A DNA stretch of 50,334 nt, from the NCBI GenBank assembly GCA_001767495.1, contig MELA01000120.1, positions 1 to 50,334 on the forward strand, written 5' to 3'. This DNA is from Acidobacteria bacterium RIFCSPLOWO2_12_FULL_65_11. GTDB lineage: Bacteria > Acidobacteriota > Vicinamibacteria > Vicinamibacterales > CAVVIG01. The stretch's first letter is position 1; every line of letters starts with the position of its first letter. The notes below the pieces were generated by a model. The model did no database searches. It was not told where the DNA came from and saw only the letters and a list, made by a program, of their open reading frames with translations. Shown here one piece after another: positions 25,422 to 33,295 of the stretch. The position numbers and the translations under genes were made by a program.

Positions 25422-26099
25422 TCAAGCCTTCAGCTCGCGGCGGAGGAAGGCGATGGATTTCGCCCACGCGTCGGCGGCGGCCGCCGGGTCGTACACCTCG
25501 GGCCGTTCCTCATTGAAGAACGCGTGCGTCGCGCCCGCATAGGTGTGGAACGTGTGCCGCTTGCCGAGCTGGGTCAGCTGGCTGTCGAGCCCGGCGACCA
25601 TCTGCGGCGTCACGAACGTGTCCTTGCCTGCAAAGATGCCGAGGACGGGCGCTTCGAGCGACTTCAGATCGGGCTGCACGTTGGGGTGCCCGCCGTAGAA
25701 GACGACCGCAGCGCCGACTTCAGGATTGCGGCACGCGGCAAAGAGCGACAGCGCGCCGCCCATGCAGAACCCCATCGTGCCGACCTTGGGCGCGATCACT
25801 TCGGGCAGCGCCGCGAGGTAGTCGATGGCGGCCGCAAGGTCGCGGGCGGCTTCGTCGATCCGCAGGCTCATCATCAGCTTGCCTGCCTGGTCGGGCGACG
25901 TCGTGCTCTGCCCGTGGTAAAGGTCGGGAGCAAGCGCCACGAAGCCTTCCTCCGCCAACCGGTCGGCGACGTGCTCGATCTGGGGCACGAGCCCCCACCA
26001 TTCCTGGATCACGATGACGCCCGGGCCGGGCCGTGCGGGCCGCGCAAGATAGCCCGGCGTCGCCGTGCCGTTGGTCCTGAACATGATGCGGTCTGCCAT
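25422..26099 (-). CDS. Dienelactone hydrolase family protein
   Basis: A 225-residue alpha/beta hydrolase. The start at ATG 26099 (MADRIMFRTNGTATPGYLARP) is preferred over a longer frame from 26135. The triad is visible: nucleophile C112 in GFCMGG, D160 in FAGKDTFV and H192 in GATHAFFNE; E33 in VIQEWWG is the glutamate that activates the cysteine in true dienelactone hydrolases. The natural substrate is uncertain, since many members act on other lactones or esters. It is the first gene of a two-gene unit with the DUF3810 gene. Confidence 0.92.
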   Translation of the reverse strand: MADRIMFRTNGTATPGYLARPARPGPGVIVIQEWWGLVPQIEHVADRLAEEGFVALAPDLYHGQSTTSPDQAGKLMMSLRIDEAARDLAAAIDYLAALPEVIAPKVGTMGFCMGGALSLFAACRNPEVGAAVVFYGGHPNVQPDLKSLEAPVLGIFAGKDTFVTPQMVAGLDSQLTQLGKRHTFHTYAGATHAFFNEERPEVYDPAAAADAWAKSIAFLRRELKA

Positions 26100-26313
26100 A
26101 CGTCTGACCTCATGATATAAGCTGCTATTTATCAATAACTTGAGTGGTCTGAAGCGACGACAGCGCGTGACGGCTCCAACCGCGCATGTCGCCGGATTCG
26201 TGCTTGTTGGGCAAGTTCTGCCGTGTTACCATTTTCGGGTCGTTTGTGTCATATAGAGTCCTACGAACCGCTGTCGCCTCGACCGGGCCAGGCCGATAAA
26301 TACATCGAATTAT

Positions 26314-27117
26314 ATGCGCCGTCGCCTCGTCTGGCTGGCCGCGACTGTCTGGCTGTGCTCCCTCGTCACGTGCAACGTGGTGAGGGCCCGGCGCGGCGCT
26401 GCTGATGCTCCCGTCACGGTCGGCACCGTGGCGCTACTCTCTCCGAGCTCGCAGCCATCGCCCGGCATTCCGGGCGCGCGACTTGCCCAGCAGCCCGCCG
26501 CGCTCGGGACTACGGCGTCGAGTGGAGCCCCGGCGCCCGACTCGCCGTCGCTGAATCCACCGACTGCTGGTGGATCCGCAGTGGCGCCGCTGTCCGCCGC
26601 GCAAACCGCCGCGACGCCGCCTTCGCCGACCGCGCAATCGCTCGCGGAAGGCACCTCCGCGACATCGTCAGGCGCAACGCCAGTCCAGGGATCGGCGGCG
26701 GCCCAGCTCGGCGGCGCCCGGCCGAGCGCCTTCAGCACGATTCAAGGTAACGCGCTGCGTGCCACCGGCGCCGCGCTCGCAAGAGCGACAGTTCGGCTGC
26801 GCGACGCGCGCTTCGGCCGGATTGCCGGCACGCAGACAAGCGACCAGTCGGGCCTGTTCGCCTTCAGCGCCGTCGATCCCGGAGTCTACGTCGTGGAGAT
26901 CGTCGGCGAGGATGGAAGCGTGCTCGCCGCGAGTCAGATGCTCAACGTCACGGCGGGCGACACCGCTTCGACGGCCGTCAGGCTTCCGTTCCGCGCGCTG
27001 CCGCTCGGAGGCGTGTTCGGCGATTCGACGCCGGCGGCGGCGATCGTGGCGGCCGAGGCCGCAGCGGCGGGCGTTTTGACGACCACGACCACCCAGCCGG
27101 TCAGCCCGACCCAGTAG
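26314..27117 (+). CDS. Exported protein with a carboxypeptidase-regulatory-like domain
   Basis: A 267-residue protein preceding the polysaccharide genes. It starts with a signal sequence (MRRRLVWLAATVWLCSLVTC; a lipobox reading of LVTC is weak). Residues 35-140 are a low-complexity Ala/Pro/Ser linker, and about 140-230 form a beta-sandwich of the carboxypeptidase-regulatory/CNA-B type (IQGNALRATGAAL, TSDQSGLFAFSAVDPGVYVVEI). The C-terminus is again Ala/Thr-rich. It ends 6 bp before the BY-kinase gene and is probably in the same operon; it may be a cell-surface accessory of polysaccharide export. No catalytic motif is visible. Confidence 0.65.
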   Translation: MRRRLVWLAATVWLCSLVTCNVVRARRGAADAPVTVGTVALLSPSSQPSPGIPGARLAQQPAALGTTASSGAPAPDSPSLNPPTAGGSAVAPLSAAQTAATPPSPTAQSLAEGTSATSSGATPVQGSAAAQLGGARPSAFSTIQGNALRATGAALARATVRLRDARFGRIAGTQTSDQSGLFAFSAVDPGVYVVEIVGEDGSVLAASQMLNVTAGDTASTAVRLPFRALPLGGVFGDSTPAAAIVAAEAAAAGVLTTTTTQPVSPTQ

Positions 27118-27123
27118 CTGCCA

Positions 27124-29412
27124 ATGTCCGAGTCAGCCTCCGGCGGCGCCCATCGGCCTTCGACGACCTCGGCGTCCGCATCCCATCCGACGGGCACGGC
27201 CGGCCATTCGCCGGCTTCGTCGTACGCGCCTCAGAGCGAAGTCCATCTCCTCGACCGGCTGGTGGTGCTCTATCGATACCGCTGGCTGTGCCTGACGGTG
27301 TTCGTTCTGGTGTCGGGCGCGATGATCATCCAGGGCTATACCACCGTTCGGATGTATCGAGCGCAGGCGCGGCTGCAGATTGATGACGAGCGCTCCACGG
27401 CGATTCCCGGACTGCAGAGCGACCAGAACACGTTCTACGAGGATCCGGAGCCGTACTACCAGACGCAGTACCGGATTCTCAGGGGCCGGGATCTCACGCG
27501 GCGCGTCGTGCAGAGGCTCCGTCTGGACACGGTGCCAGAGTTCAACGGCACGGCCGAGCGGGCACCGACGCCGATCTCGATGTTGCGGGACTTCGAGCGG
27601 CGACTGGTGTCCCTGGTGCGACGCGCGCCGGCGCAGCCGCAAGAGGAACCCCCAAAGCTCGACGAAACGACGGACGAATCGGCGCTGGTCGGCGCGTTTA
27701 TCGGCCGCGTGGGCGTCGAGCCGGTGCGCGGCAGCCGTCTGGTCGATGTGACCTTCCTGTCGGTCGAGCCGAAGTTCGCCGCCGAGGCGGCGAATGCCTT
27801 GGCTGAGGAGTACGTCGAGCAGAACCTGCAGGTCAAGCTGCAGACGGCTCAGAACATGCTGGACTGGCTGGGCAAGGAGCTTGCGACTCAGCAGCAGAAG
27901 GTGGAAGAGAGCGAGCGTTCACTCGCCGAGTATCGCGAGAAAGAGAACGCGTTGTCGCTCGACGACAAGCAAAACATCGTGCTCGCGCGGCTGAACCAGC
28001 TGAACGATCTCGTCACAAAGGCCAAGACCCAGCGAATTCAGCGGGAAGCCCTGTACAACCAGGTGAAGTCGATCGCGGGAGGGGCGGCGCCCGACTCGAT
28101 TCCGATCATCGCGCAAAACCCCAACGTCCAGGCCCTCAAGAACAAGCTGAGCAGCCTCCAGCAGGACAAGGTCCGGCTGCTCGAGCGCTACGGCGACAAA
28201 CACCCGCAGGTCATCGCGGTCAACGCGAGCCTGCAGGACACGCAGAGGCAGCTGGATCAGGAGACCGCCCGCGCGGTGCAGTCGGTTCGCAACGAATTCG
28301 AGACCTCCGTGCTCGAAGAACGCACGCTCTCGCAAAACCTCGAGGCCGCCAAGGTCGAAGCGAGCGATCTCAACCGCAAGGGCATCGGGTACGGCGTCAT
28401 GGAGCGCGAGGCGCAGAGCAACCGTCAAGTCTACGAAGCACTGCTCCAGCGGGAAAAAGAGCTGCGCGTCGCGAGCAACAGTCGAGCGAACAACGTCCGC
28501 CTCGTCGATCGCGCCGAAGTGCCGGGGTCGCCCGTCACGCCCGGCGGACGGCGCACGTGGCTGCTGTCAATTGTCGTCGGGCTGGTGCTGGCCGTCGGGG
28601 TGGCGATGGGCCTCGACTACATGAACGACACGATCAAGACGCCCGAGGACGTGACTAAACGCCTCAGACTCCCGTTTCTGGGACTGGTGCCGTCGGTTCG
28701 CGGCGCCAAACAACAGCCCTTGCTCACCTCGAGCCACGCGCCGGTCGACTTCAGCGAGTCGTTCAGATCGTTGCGGACGACGCTGCTGACTCGGTACAGC
28801 GGCGAAGGCACCAAGCTGATGGCGGTCACAAGCGCGCAGCCGCTCGAAGGCAAGACCACGGCGGCGTGCAATATCGCGATGGCGCTCGCGTACGGCGGCG
28901 CGCGGGTGTTGCTCATCGACGCCGACATGCGCCGGCCCGGGCTCCATCGAACCTTGCGGCTGGCCAACGAACGAGGTCTGTCGCAGGTCCTGGTCGGCCA
29001 GGCCCGCGTGCGCGACGTGATTCAACGCACCGTCGATCCCAACCTGCTGGCGATCACCGCCGGGCGGCCGCCCTCGAACCCCTCGGAGCTGCTCTCCTCG
29101 GAACGGATGAAGACGCTCATCACGAATCTTCGCAGCGGCCCCTTCGACTGGATCGTGATCGACACCCCGCCGGTGCTCGCCGTGACCGACGCGGTCATTC
29201 TGGCGCCGCTCGTCAACGGCGTGACGTTCGTGATCGGTGCCGAGATGACCCGGCGGCGGCTGGCCGAGCGGGCGATCGAGACCATCATGGAGGCGCGCCC
29301 GCGCCAGGTCGGCGTCGTGCTGAACAAGGTCGACTTCGCGAGAAACAAGTACTACTACACGCGGTATTACGGCCATCAGTACAAGAACTACTACGCAGAA
29401 AAGGCGTCCTGA
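27124..29412 (+). CDS. Polysaccharide chain-length regulator and tyrosine autokinase (Wzc/BY-kinase)
   Basis: A 762-residue fusion of a Wzz-like membrane part and a CpsD/CapB-type kinase, controlling export and chain length of exopolysaccharide. The first helix is at about residues 55-75, followed by a long periplasmic coiled coil (about 230-430), a second helix (about 480-500) after the PGSPVTPGGRR motif, and the cytoplasmic kinase: Walker A in QPLEGKTT with K577, Walker A' LLIDADMRRPG (D599, D601) and Walker B WIVIDTPP with D680. The C-terminus is an autophosphorylation cluster of eight tyrosines between residues 743 and 757. Its stop overlaps an ATG (TGATG). Confidence 0.95.
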   Translation: MSESASGGAHRPSTTSASASHPTGTAGHSPASSYAPQSEVHLLDRLVVLYRYRWLCLTVFVLVSGAMIIQGYTTVRMYRAQARLQIDDERSTAIPGLQSDQNTFYEDPEPYYQTQYRILRGRDLTRRVVQRLRLDTVPEFNGTAERAPTPISMLRDFERRLVSLVRRAPAQPQEEPPKLDETTDESALVGAFIGRVGVEPVRGSRLVDVTFLSVEPKFAAEAANALAEEYVEQNLQVKLQTAQNMLDWLGKELATQQQKVEESERSLAEYREKENALSLDDKQNIVLARLNQLNDLVTKAKTQRIQREALYNQVKSIAGGAAPDSIPIIAQNPNVQALKNKLSSLQQDKVRLLERYGDKHPQVIAVNASLQDTQRQLDQETARAVQSVRNEFETSVLEERTLSQNLEAAKVEASDLNRKGIGYGVMEREAQSNRQVYEALLQREKELRVASNSRANNVRLVDRAEVPGSPVTPGGRRTWLLSIVVGLVLAVGVAMGLDYMNDTIKTPEDVTKRLRLPFLGLVPSVRGAKQQPLLTSSHAPVDFSESFRSLRTTLLTRYSGEGTKLMAVTSAQPLEGKTTAACNIAMALAYGGARVLLIDADMRRPGLHRTLRLANERGLSQVLVGQARVRDVIQRTVDPNLLAITAGRPPSNPSELLSSERMKTLITNLRSGPFDWIVIDTPPVLAVTDAVILAPLVNGVTFVIGAEMTRRRLAERAIETIMEARPRQVGVVLNKVDFARNKYYYTRYYGHQYKNYYAEKAS

Positions 29413-29545
29413 TGGCTCGGCCGCGGCCTACCCGCTCGTCCTCCTGATCGGCTGGGTCCTTGTCGCGTTTGCCGGCTCGTACGGCTGGACCACGGTTCCT
29501 TTTTGCCTTGGCGTCGCCCTGCTCTGCGCCATCGAGCAGCCGAGC

Positions 29546-30775
29546 GTGGCCGAAGGACGAACGCGCCTCCTCGATGGGGCGCTGATGATCTGTCTGGGGA
29601 TTGTCGCCGCTCAGCTCATCCCCCTCTCTCTCGCAGCGCGGCAGACGCTGTCGCCCGCAAGCATCGACGTTGACCGCGCGCTGCGCTTCACCGCCGCCGA
29701 CGGTCCACTGGCGCAGCCCCTCCAAGCCCTCTCGCTCGATGCCGACTCCACGGCGTGGGCGCTCGCGCTGGCCGCGGGCTGCATCGGGCTGTTCTGGTGC
29801 GCGCGCCATGCGTTCGCCCGTGGCGGCGTACGCGTGGTTGCACGCGCGGTCGCCTGGATGGGTCTCGCCTTGACCACGCTCGTTATCGTGCAGCGGGCCA
29901 CCGAGCCTACGCTCTTGTACTGGTACTGGCGGCCCCTGACCGCGGGCGCGGCACCGTACGGTCCCTTTGTGAACCGGAACAGTTTCGCCACCTGGCTCGT
30001 GATGGCCATTCCGTTGGTGGTCGGCTACACCATCGCACGGAGTCGGTCTCGTTCGATCGTCGCGACGAGCTTCGCCCAACGCGTCTCGACCCTTGACGCC
30101 ACCGACCTGTGGCTTGCGGCGTCGGCATGCCTGATGACGGGGGGCTTGCTCGGTTCGTTGTCGCGCGCGGGGATCGTTGCAGGTGCGGCTGGTCTGGCGG
30201 CGTTCGTCTGTCTCTCCTCAAGCCGTGTCTCCGGGAGACGGCGTGTCGCAGGCTTCGTCTTCGTTCTGGGGCTCATGGTTGCGACCGCGACGATGTTCGC
30301 CAATCTGGGCGCGCTCGCCACGCGCATGAACCGGGCGCTCGAGCTTGGCGCTGCAGGACGCCGCGCGATTTGGAGCGACACGTGGCGGATGGCCGGAGAC
30401 TTCTGGCTGACCGGTGTCGGCTCGGGAGCCTACGAACGCGGCATGCTGGTGTACCAGCAAGGATCGCGGCAGTATTTCTATAATCACGCCCATAACGAGT
30501 ACCTGCAGATCCTCGCCGAAGGAGGCGCGCTGCTGGCCGTGCCTGCAGCGGTTGCGCTCGTGGCGGGCGTCGTCCTCGCCGCCCGCCGGCTTGGCGCCGA
30601 TCGGTCGCCGCTGTTCTGGCTGCGGGCCGGGGCGGCCTCTGGCATGCTCGCCGTGGCGGTACAGAGCATCTGGGATACGGGATTGAGAATTCCCGCTAAC
30701 GGCGCGCTGTTTGCGGTGATGGCGGCCATCGCCACGTACGAACCAGACACCGGAATCGAAAGGAACGCGACGTGA
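29546..30775 (+). CDS. O-antigen ligase / polysaccharide polymerase-like membrane protein (5' end doubtful)
   Basis: A 409-residue multi-spanning protein with about ten helices and the Wzy_C domain features PYGPFVNRNSFATWL, LGSLSRAGIVAG and FYNHAHNEYLQILAEGG, the periplasmic loop of the O-antigen ligase family. It would join or polymerise glycan repeat units. The start is uncertain: the GTG at 29546 lacks a good ribosome binding site, and the same frame upstream (29411-29545) encodes an obvious membrane helix (YPLVLLIGWVLVAFAGSYGW) without a start codon. The ATG at 29412, overlapping the BY-kinase stop, opens another frame that ends after 11 codons. A one-base indel near 29415-29445 would join them. 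The 3' end overlaps the next gene by 4 nt. Confidence 0.82.
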   Translation: MAEGRTRLLDGALMICLGIVAAQLIPLSLAARQTLSPASIDVDRALRFTAADGPLAQPLQALSLDADSTAWALALAAGCIGLFWCARHAFARGGVRVVARAVAWMGLALTTLVIVQRATEPTLLYWYWRPLTAGAAPYGPFVNRNSFATWLVMAIPLVVGYTIARSRSRSIVATSFAQRVSTLDATDLWLAASACLMTGGLLGSLSRAGIVAGAAGLAAFVCLSSSRVSGRRRVAGFVFVLGLMVATATMFANLGALATRMNRALELGAAGRRAIWSDTWRMAGDFWLTGVGSGAYERGMLVYQQGSRQYFYNHAHNEYLQILAEGGALLAVPAAVALVAGVVLAARRLGADRSPLFWLRAGAASGMLAVAVQSIWDTGLRIPANGALFAVMAAIATYEPDTGIERNAT

Positions 30776-31122
30776 GCCCTGTGACCCTCAACGATCGAGT
30801 CGTCGTACCCGACGGTGTGCTCTCTAAGGAAATCGATGGAGAAACTGTTGTGCTGAACCTCGAGAGCGGCGTCTACTTCGGTCTTGACCCGGTTGCGACT
30901 GATATGTGGCGGGGCCTCCAGATCGGCGCGCCGTTGAACGAAGTGGCCAGCGCGTTGGAGACATCGTATGAGGTCGAACCGGCCGTCCTGCGCGCCGACC
31001 TGCTGCAATTGGTGAACGAGCTCGTTGCCAAGGGCCTGGTCAAGGTCGCCGTGCCTGGCGAAACCACTTTGGCAGGCCACGGACCGTCCGGTGCAAATAG
31101 AGAAACGGAAGGGCGAGCTTGA
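30772..31122 (+). CDS. PqqD-like lasso peptide leader-binding protein (B1 / RRE)
   Basis: A 116-residue PqqD-family protein. The fold signature is clear: VLSKEIDGETVVLNLESGVYFGLDPVATDMW, then a winged-helix part (LNEVASALETSYEVEPAVLRADLLQLVNELVAKGLVKV). Such RiPP recognition elements bind the leader peptide and hand it to the processing enzymes; in split lasso systems this is protein B1. Its GTG start overlaps the stop of the polymerase gene (GTGA), so it is translated with the polysaccharide operon, while the other lasso genes lie on the other strand. Its last 18 residues overlap the convergent nucleotidyltransferase gene by 83 bp. Confidence 0.85.
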   Translation: MSPVTLNDRVVVPDGVLSKEIDGETVVLNLESGVYFGLDPVATDMWRGLQIGAPLNEVASALETSYEVEPAVLRADLLQLVNELVAKGLVKVAVPGETTLAGHGPSGANRETEGRA

Positions 31123-32113
31123 GCCTCGTGCCATAGCGTGCGTACATGAACGCAGAGCTTGGGAACAGATGCTCTCGCAGGAGCTGAAGACGCGCCGGCC
31201 ACGTCGGCGTTGCCGCCAGGTCTGATCTCAGGATGTCGACCTGGCGCAGCTCGCCTCCAAGAAACGCGGCGCTGGGCTCGACGGCATCGCTCACTTCAGC
31301 CAGCGATGCGATCCAGTCGACGTCAATGCCGCCGAAGGCCGCCTGGGCCAGGCGAAGCGTCTTTCCGCAGACGGCGCGGACTCGCCGCGCCGAGGCCAGC
31401 TCGCTGAATGCGGCGCGCTGGCGTGGATCGAAGGCCTTGGCGAGGAGGTGCGCGTCGAACAGCCACAGCAGATGTGGGGTATCGCCGTGGTGCGCGACTC
31501 GATGGACGCAGGCGATAAGCAGCGCATGAACGGACGACGGGCACCAGGCGTTGGCACCAAGCGTCGGCACCGGCATCGCGTCGCGCGCCAGCTCCTCGAA
31601 CGTCAACACGTCGGCAAACGCCCGCACGTTCGACACCCGCCAGTGGAGGTCGAGCGCGTGCAGCAGTCCGTTTCGATCGTGCTTCTGAAAATGACACTGA
31701 CCGGTCGCCAAGTCGCCATCGACTTCCGCCAGGCGGCGGTAGCCGAGCGCGACGAGCCCGCGCGCCACCTCCTCGCGGCTCGACCACGGGATCATCATGT
31801 CCACATCAGCGCGTGGACGCAGCTCCGGCCGCCGATAGCAGGTGTGCGCCAGCGAGGCGCCTTTGAGCAGAATCGGCCGCACGGGGACATCCGCCATCTG
31901 TGCGAGCACCGCTCGAAGCTCGTGTTCGCGGACGGCTTCTACGGCGGCCGCGGCCCGTAGCTCGTCGGTCATCACAGGCAGTCGAAGCCGATCGGCCAGG
32001 AGCAGATGCACGCCGTCTAGGCGAGCGGCGGCCATGACCTCCGCCGGCACGCAACCGGCCGGCGGGGCGTCATCTCGCAGATAGGCACACACACGTCGAC
32101 GGACGTCAGTCAT
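31040..32113 (-). CDS. Nucleotidyltransferase family protein (lasso-cluster tailoring type)
   Basis: A 357-residue protein of the PF14907-like (NTP_transf_5) group. The nucleotidyltransferase core is seen as PILLKGASLAHTCYRRPELR followed by RADVDMMIP, with the metal-binding pair D103/D105. Further conserved pieces are LDLHWRVSN and the histidine-rich LLIACVHRVAHHGDTPHLLWLFD. Members occur regularly beside lasso peptide kinases, and in one described Bacillus system the homologue elaborates the phosphate added by the kinase; that is family knowledge, not shown here. It is the last gene of the lasso operon, 21 bp after the methyltransferase. Confidence 0.85.
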   Translation of the reverse strand: MTDVRRRVCAYLRDDAPPAGCVPAEVMAAARLDGVHLLLADRLRLPVMTDELRAAAAVEAVREHELRAVLAQMADVPVRPILLKGASLAHTCYRRPELRPRADVDMMIPWSSREEVARGLVALGYRRLAEVDGDLATGQCHFQKHDRNGLLHALDLHWRVSNVRAFADVLTFEELARDAMPVPTLGANAWCPSSVHALLIACVHRVAHHGDTPHLLWLFDAHLLAKAFDPRQRAAFSELASARRVRAVCGKTLRLAQAAFGGIDVDWIASLAEVSDAVEPSAAFLGGELRQVDILRSDLAATPTWPARLQLLREHLFPSSAFMYARYGTRLKLALPFLYLHRTVRGLPKWFRQARRP

Positions 32114-32134
32114 AACGGGCGTTGTGGCGGCGCG

Positions 32135-33295
32135 CTACTCACTATAGCGATCTGAAAGGTCTCCAACTCTGGTGAGGGCGGCATCCCAGTTCTTGAACGA
32201 GGAAGGGAACGCCGCCAAGATCTGTGTCGCAATCTCCCCCGACGGCATCCGCTGATGCATGAGGTCGAGAATGCACCTGTCGATGCGCGCGGCTTCGTTG
32301 AGGCGTGGCACGAACGTATCCGCCCGCTTGCGCAACAGCTCCCGATTGGGTTGCGCCGCCAGCCAAGACGATTGCCGGTATGCGGCTTTCGCGCGCCCAG
32401 AGGCACCGTCCACTACCTGCGTGTCCCATCCCCACAGGTAGTCATCCTCGATGAGGTCGGCACGCAGATGGATCCGAACTTCATCGCCTGGCAAGAGCGC
32501 AATCGGATCGGGCCAGGCGAAGAACCCTTGCCCGTACACCAGCCGCTCGTGGGAGGCCGGCGAATTGGAAAAGCCGATCCCCGGCGCGGTCTCGGCGTCG
32601 AACCACACGCCGAATCCGTGGCCGACAGCGGCATGTTCGATCGTCCAGTTCATCGGACCGCTGACATTTGGCCCCTGGAGGCTGTCGTAATCCAACACGG
32701 CCCAACACTGCGGCTCGACGAGCAGATCGTCGGCATCCAGTCGCTGCCTGGACCACTGATTGGCTGCCCTGACGCGGACAGCCGAGAGATCGAACCCGTA
32801 TTCGGTGGTCCAGGCCTGAATGATGCGCTTATGGGCCGCGGTCGAGGAAGCCAGCGCGGCCCAGATCGTATCGCGCGCCGGCACGATCCAGCCGCCCGGT
32901 TTGAGCAGTCGCGATCGGGCGTCGACGACAGACACGAGGCTCCTGCCAAAAAGCGGCAGCGTGCCACGGATGTCCGCCACGATCCCATCGACGCGCTCGG
33001 GAAGAACGACGTCGGTCGTGACGGCCTGTACGAACTGGATGCGATCGGTGAATCCGTTGGCTGCCGCTACCTCCCTGGCCACCTGAATCACGTCGTCAGG
33101 CTCGACGGCATAGACGCGCGCGGCACCGGCACGACACGCCAGAAGCGCCAGGAAGCCTGGCCCGGTGCCGATGTCGAGCACGACCGACGAAGGGGTGATT
33201 CTCGCTTCGAGTGCGCGGGCGTAGGCTGAAACCCGCGTCGTGTCGGCGATCATGTCGCCGTAGTCGAGCAAGCCGTACACCGAGCTTCCACTCAC
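32135..33295 (-). CDS. SAM-dependent methyltransferase, PRMT-like
   Basis: A 386-residue class I methyltransferase. The GTG at 33295 overlaps the cyclase stop by 4 nt (GTGA) and gives VSGSSVYGLLDYGDMIADTTRVSAYARAL, the usual entry of the PRMT-like fold; the open frame further upstream is cyclase shadow. The SAM motif is VVLDIGTGPGFLALLA (41-47) with E65 in VYAVEPDD, followed by VDGIVADIRGTLPLF. It lacks the double-E loop of true arginine methyltransferases. The C-terminal half (about 190-386) is beta-rich and less conserved. Being coupled to the cyclase, it is a candidate tailoring enzyme for the lasso peptide, an unusual addition to kinase-type clusters. Confidence 0.82.
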   Translation of the reverse strand: MSGSSVYGLLDYGDMIADTTRVSAYARALEARITPSSVVLDIGTGPGFLALLACRAGAARVYAVEPDDVIQVAREVAAANGFTDRIQFVQAVTTDVVLPERVDGIVADIRGTLPLFGRSLVSVVDARSRLLKPGGWIVPARDTIWAALASSTAAHKRIIQAWTTEYGFDLSAVRVRAANQWSRQRLDADDLLVEPQCWAVLDYDSLQGPNVSGPMNWTIEHAAVGHGFGVWFDAETAPGIGFSNSPASHERLVYGQGFFAWPDPIALLPGDEVRIHLRADLIEDDYLWGWDTQVVDGASGRAKAAYRQSSWLAAQPNRELLRKRADTFVPRLNEAARIDRCILDLMHQRMPSGEIATQILAAFPSSFKNWDAALTRVGDLSDRYSE

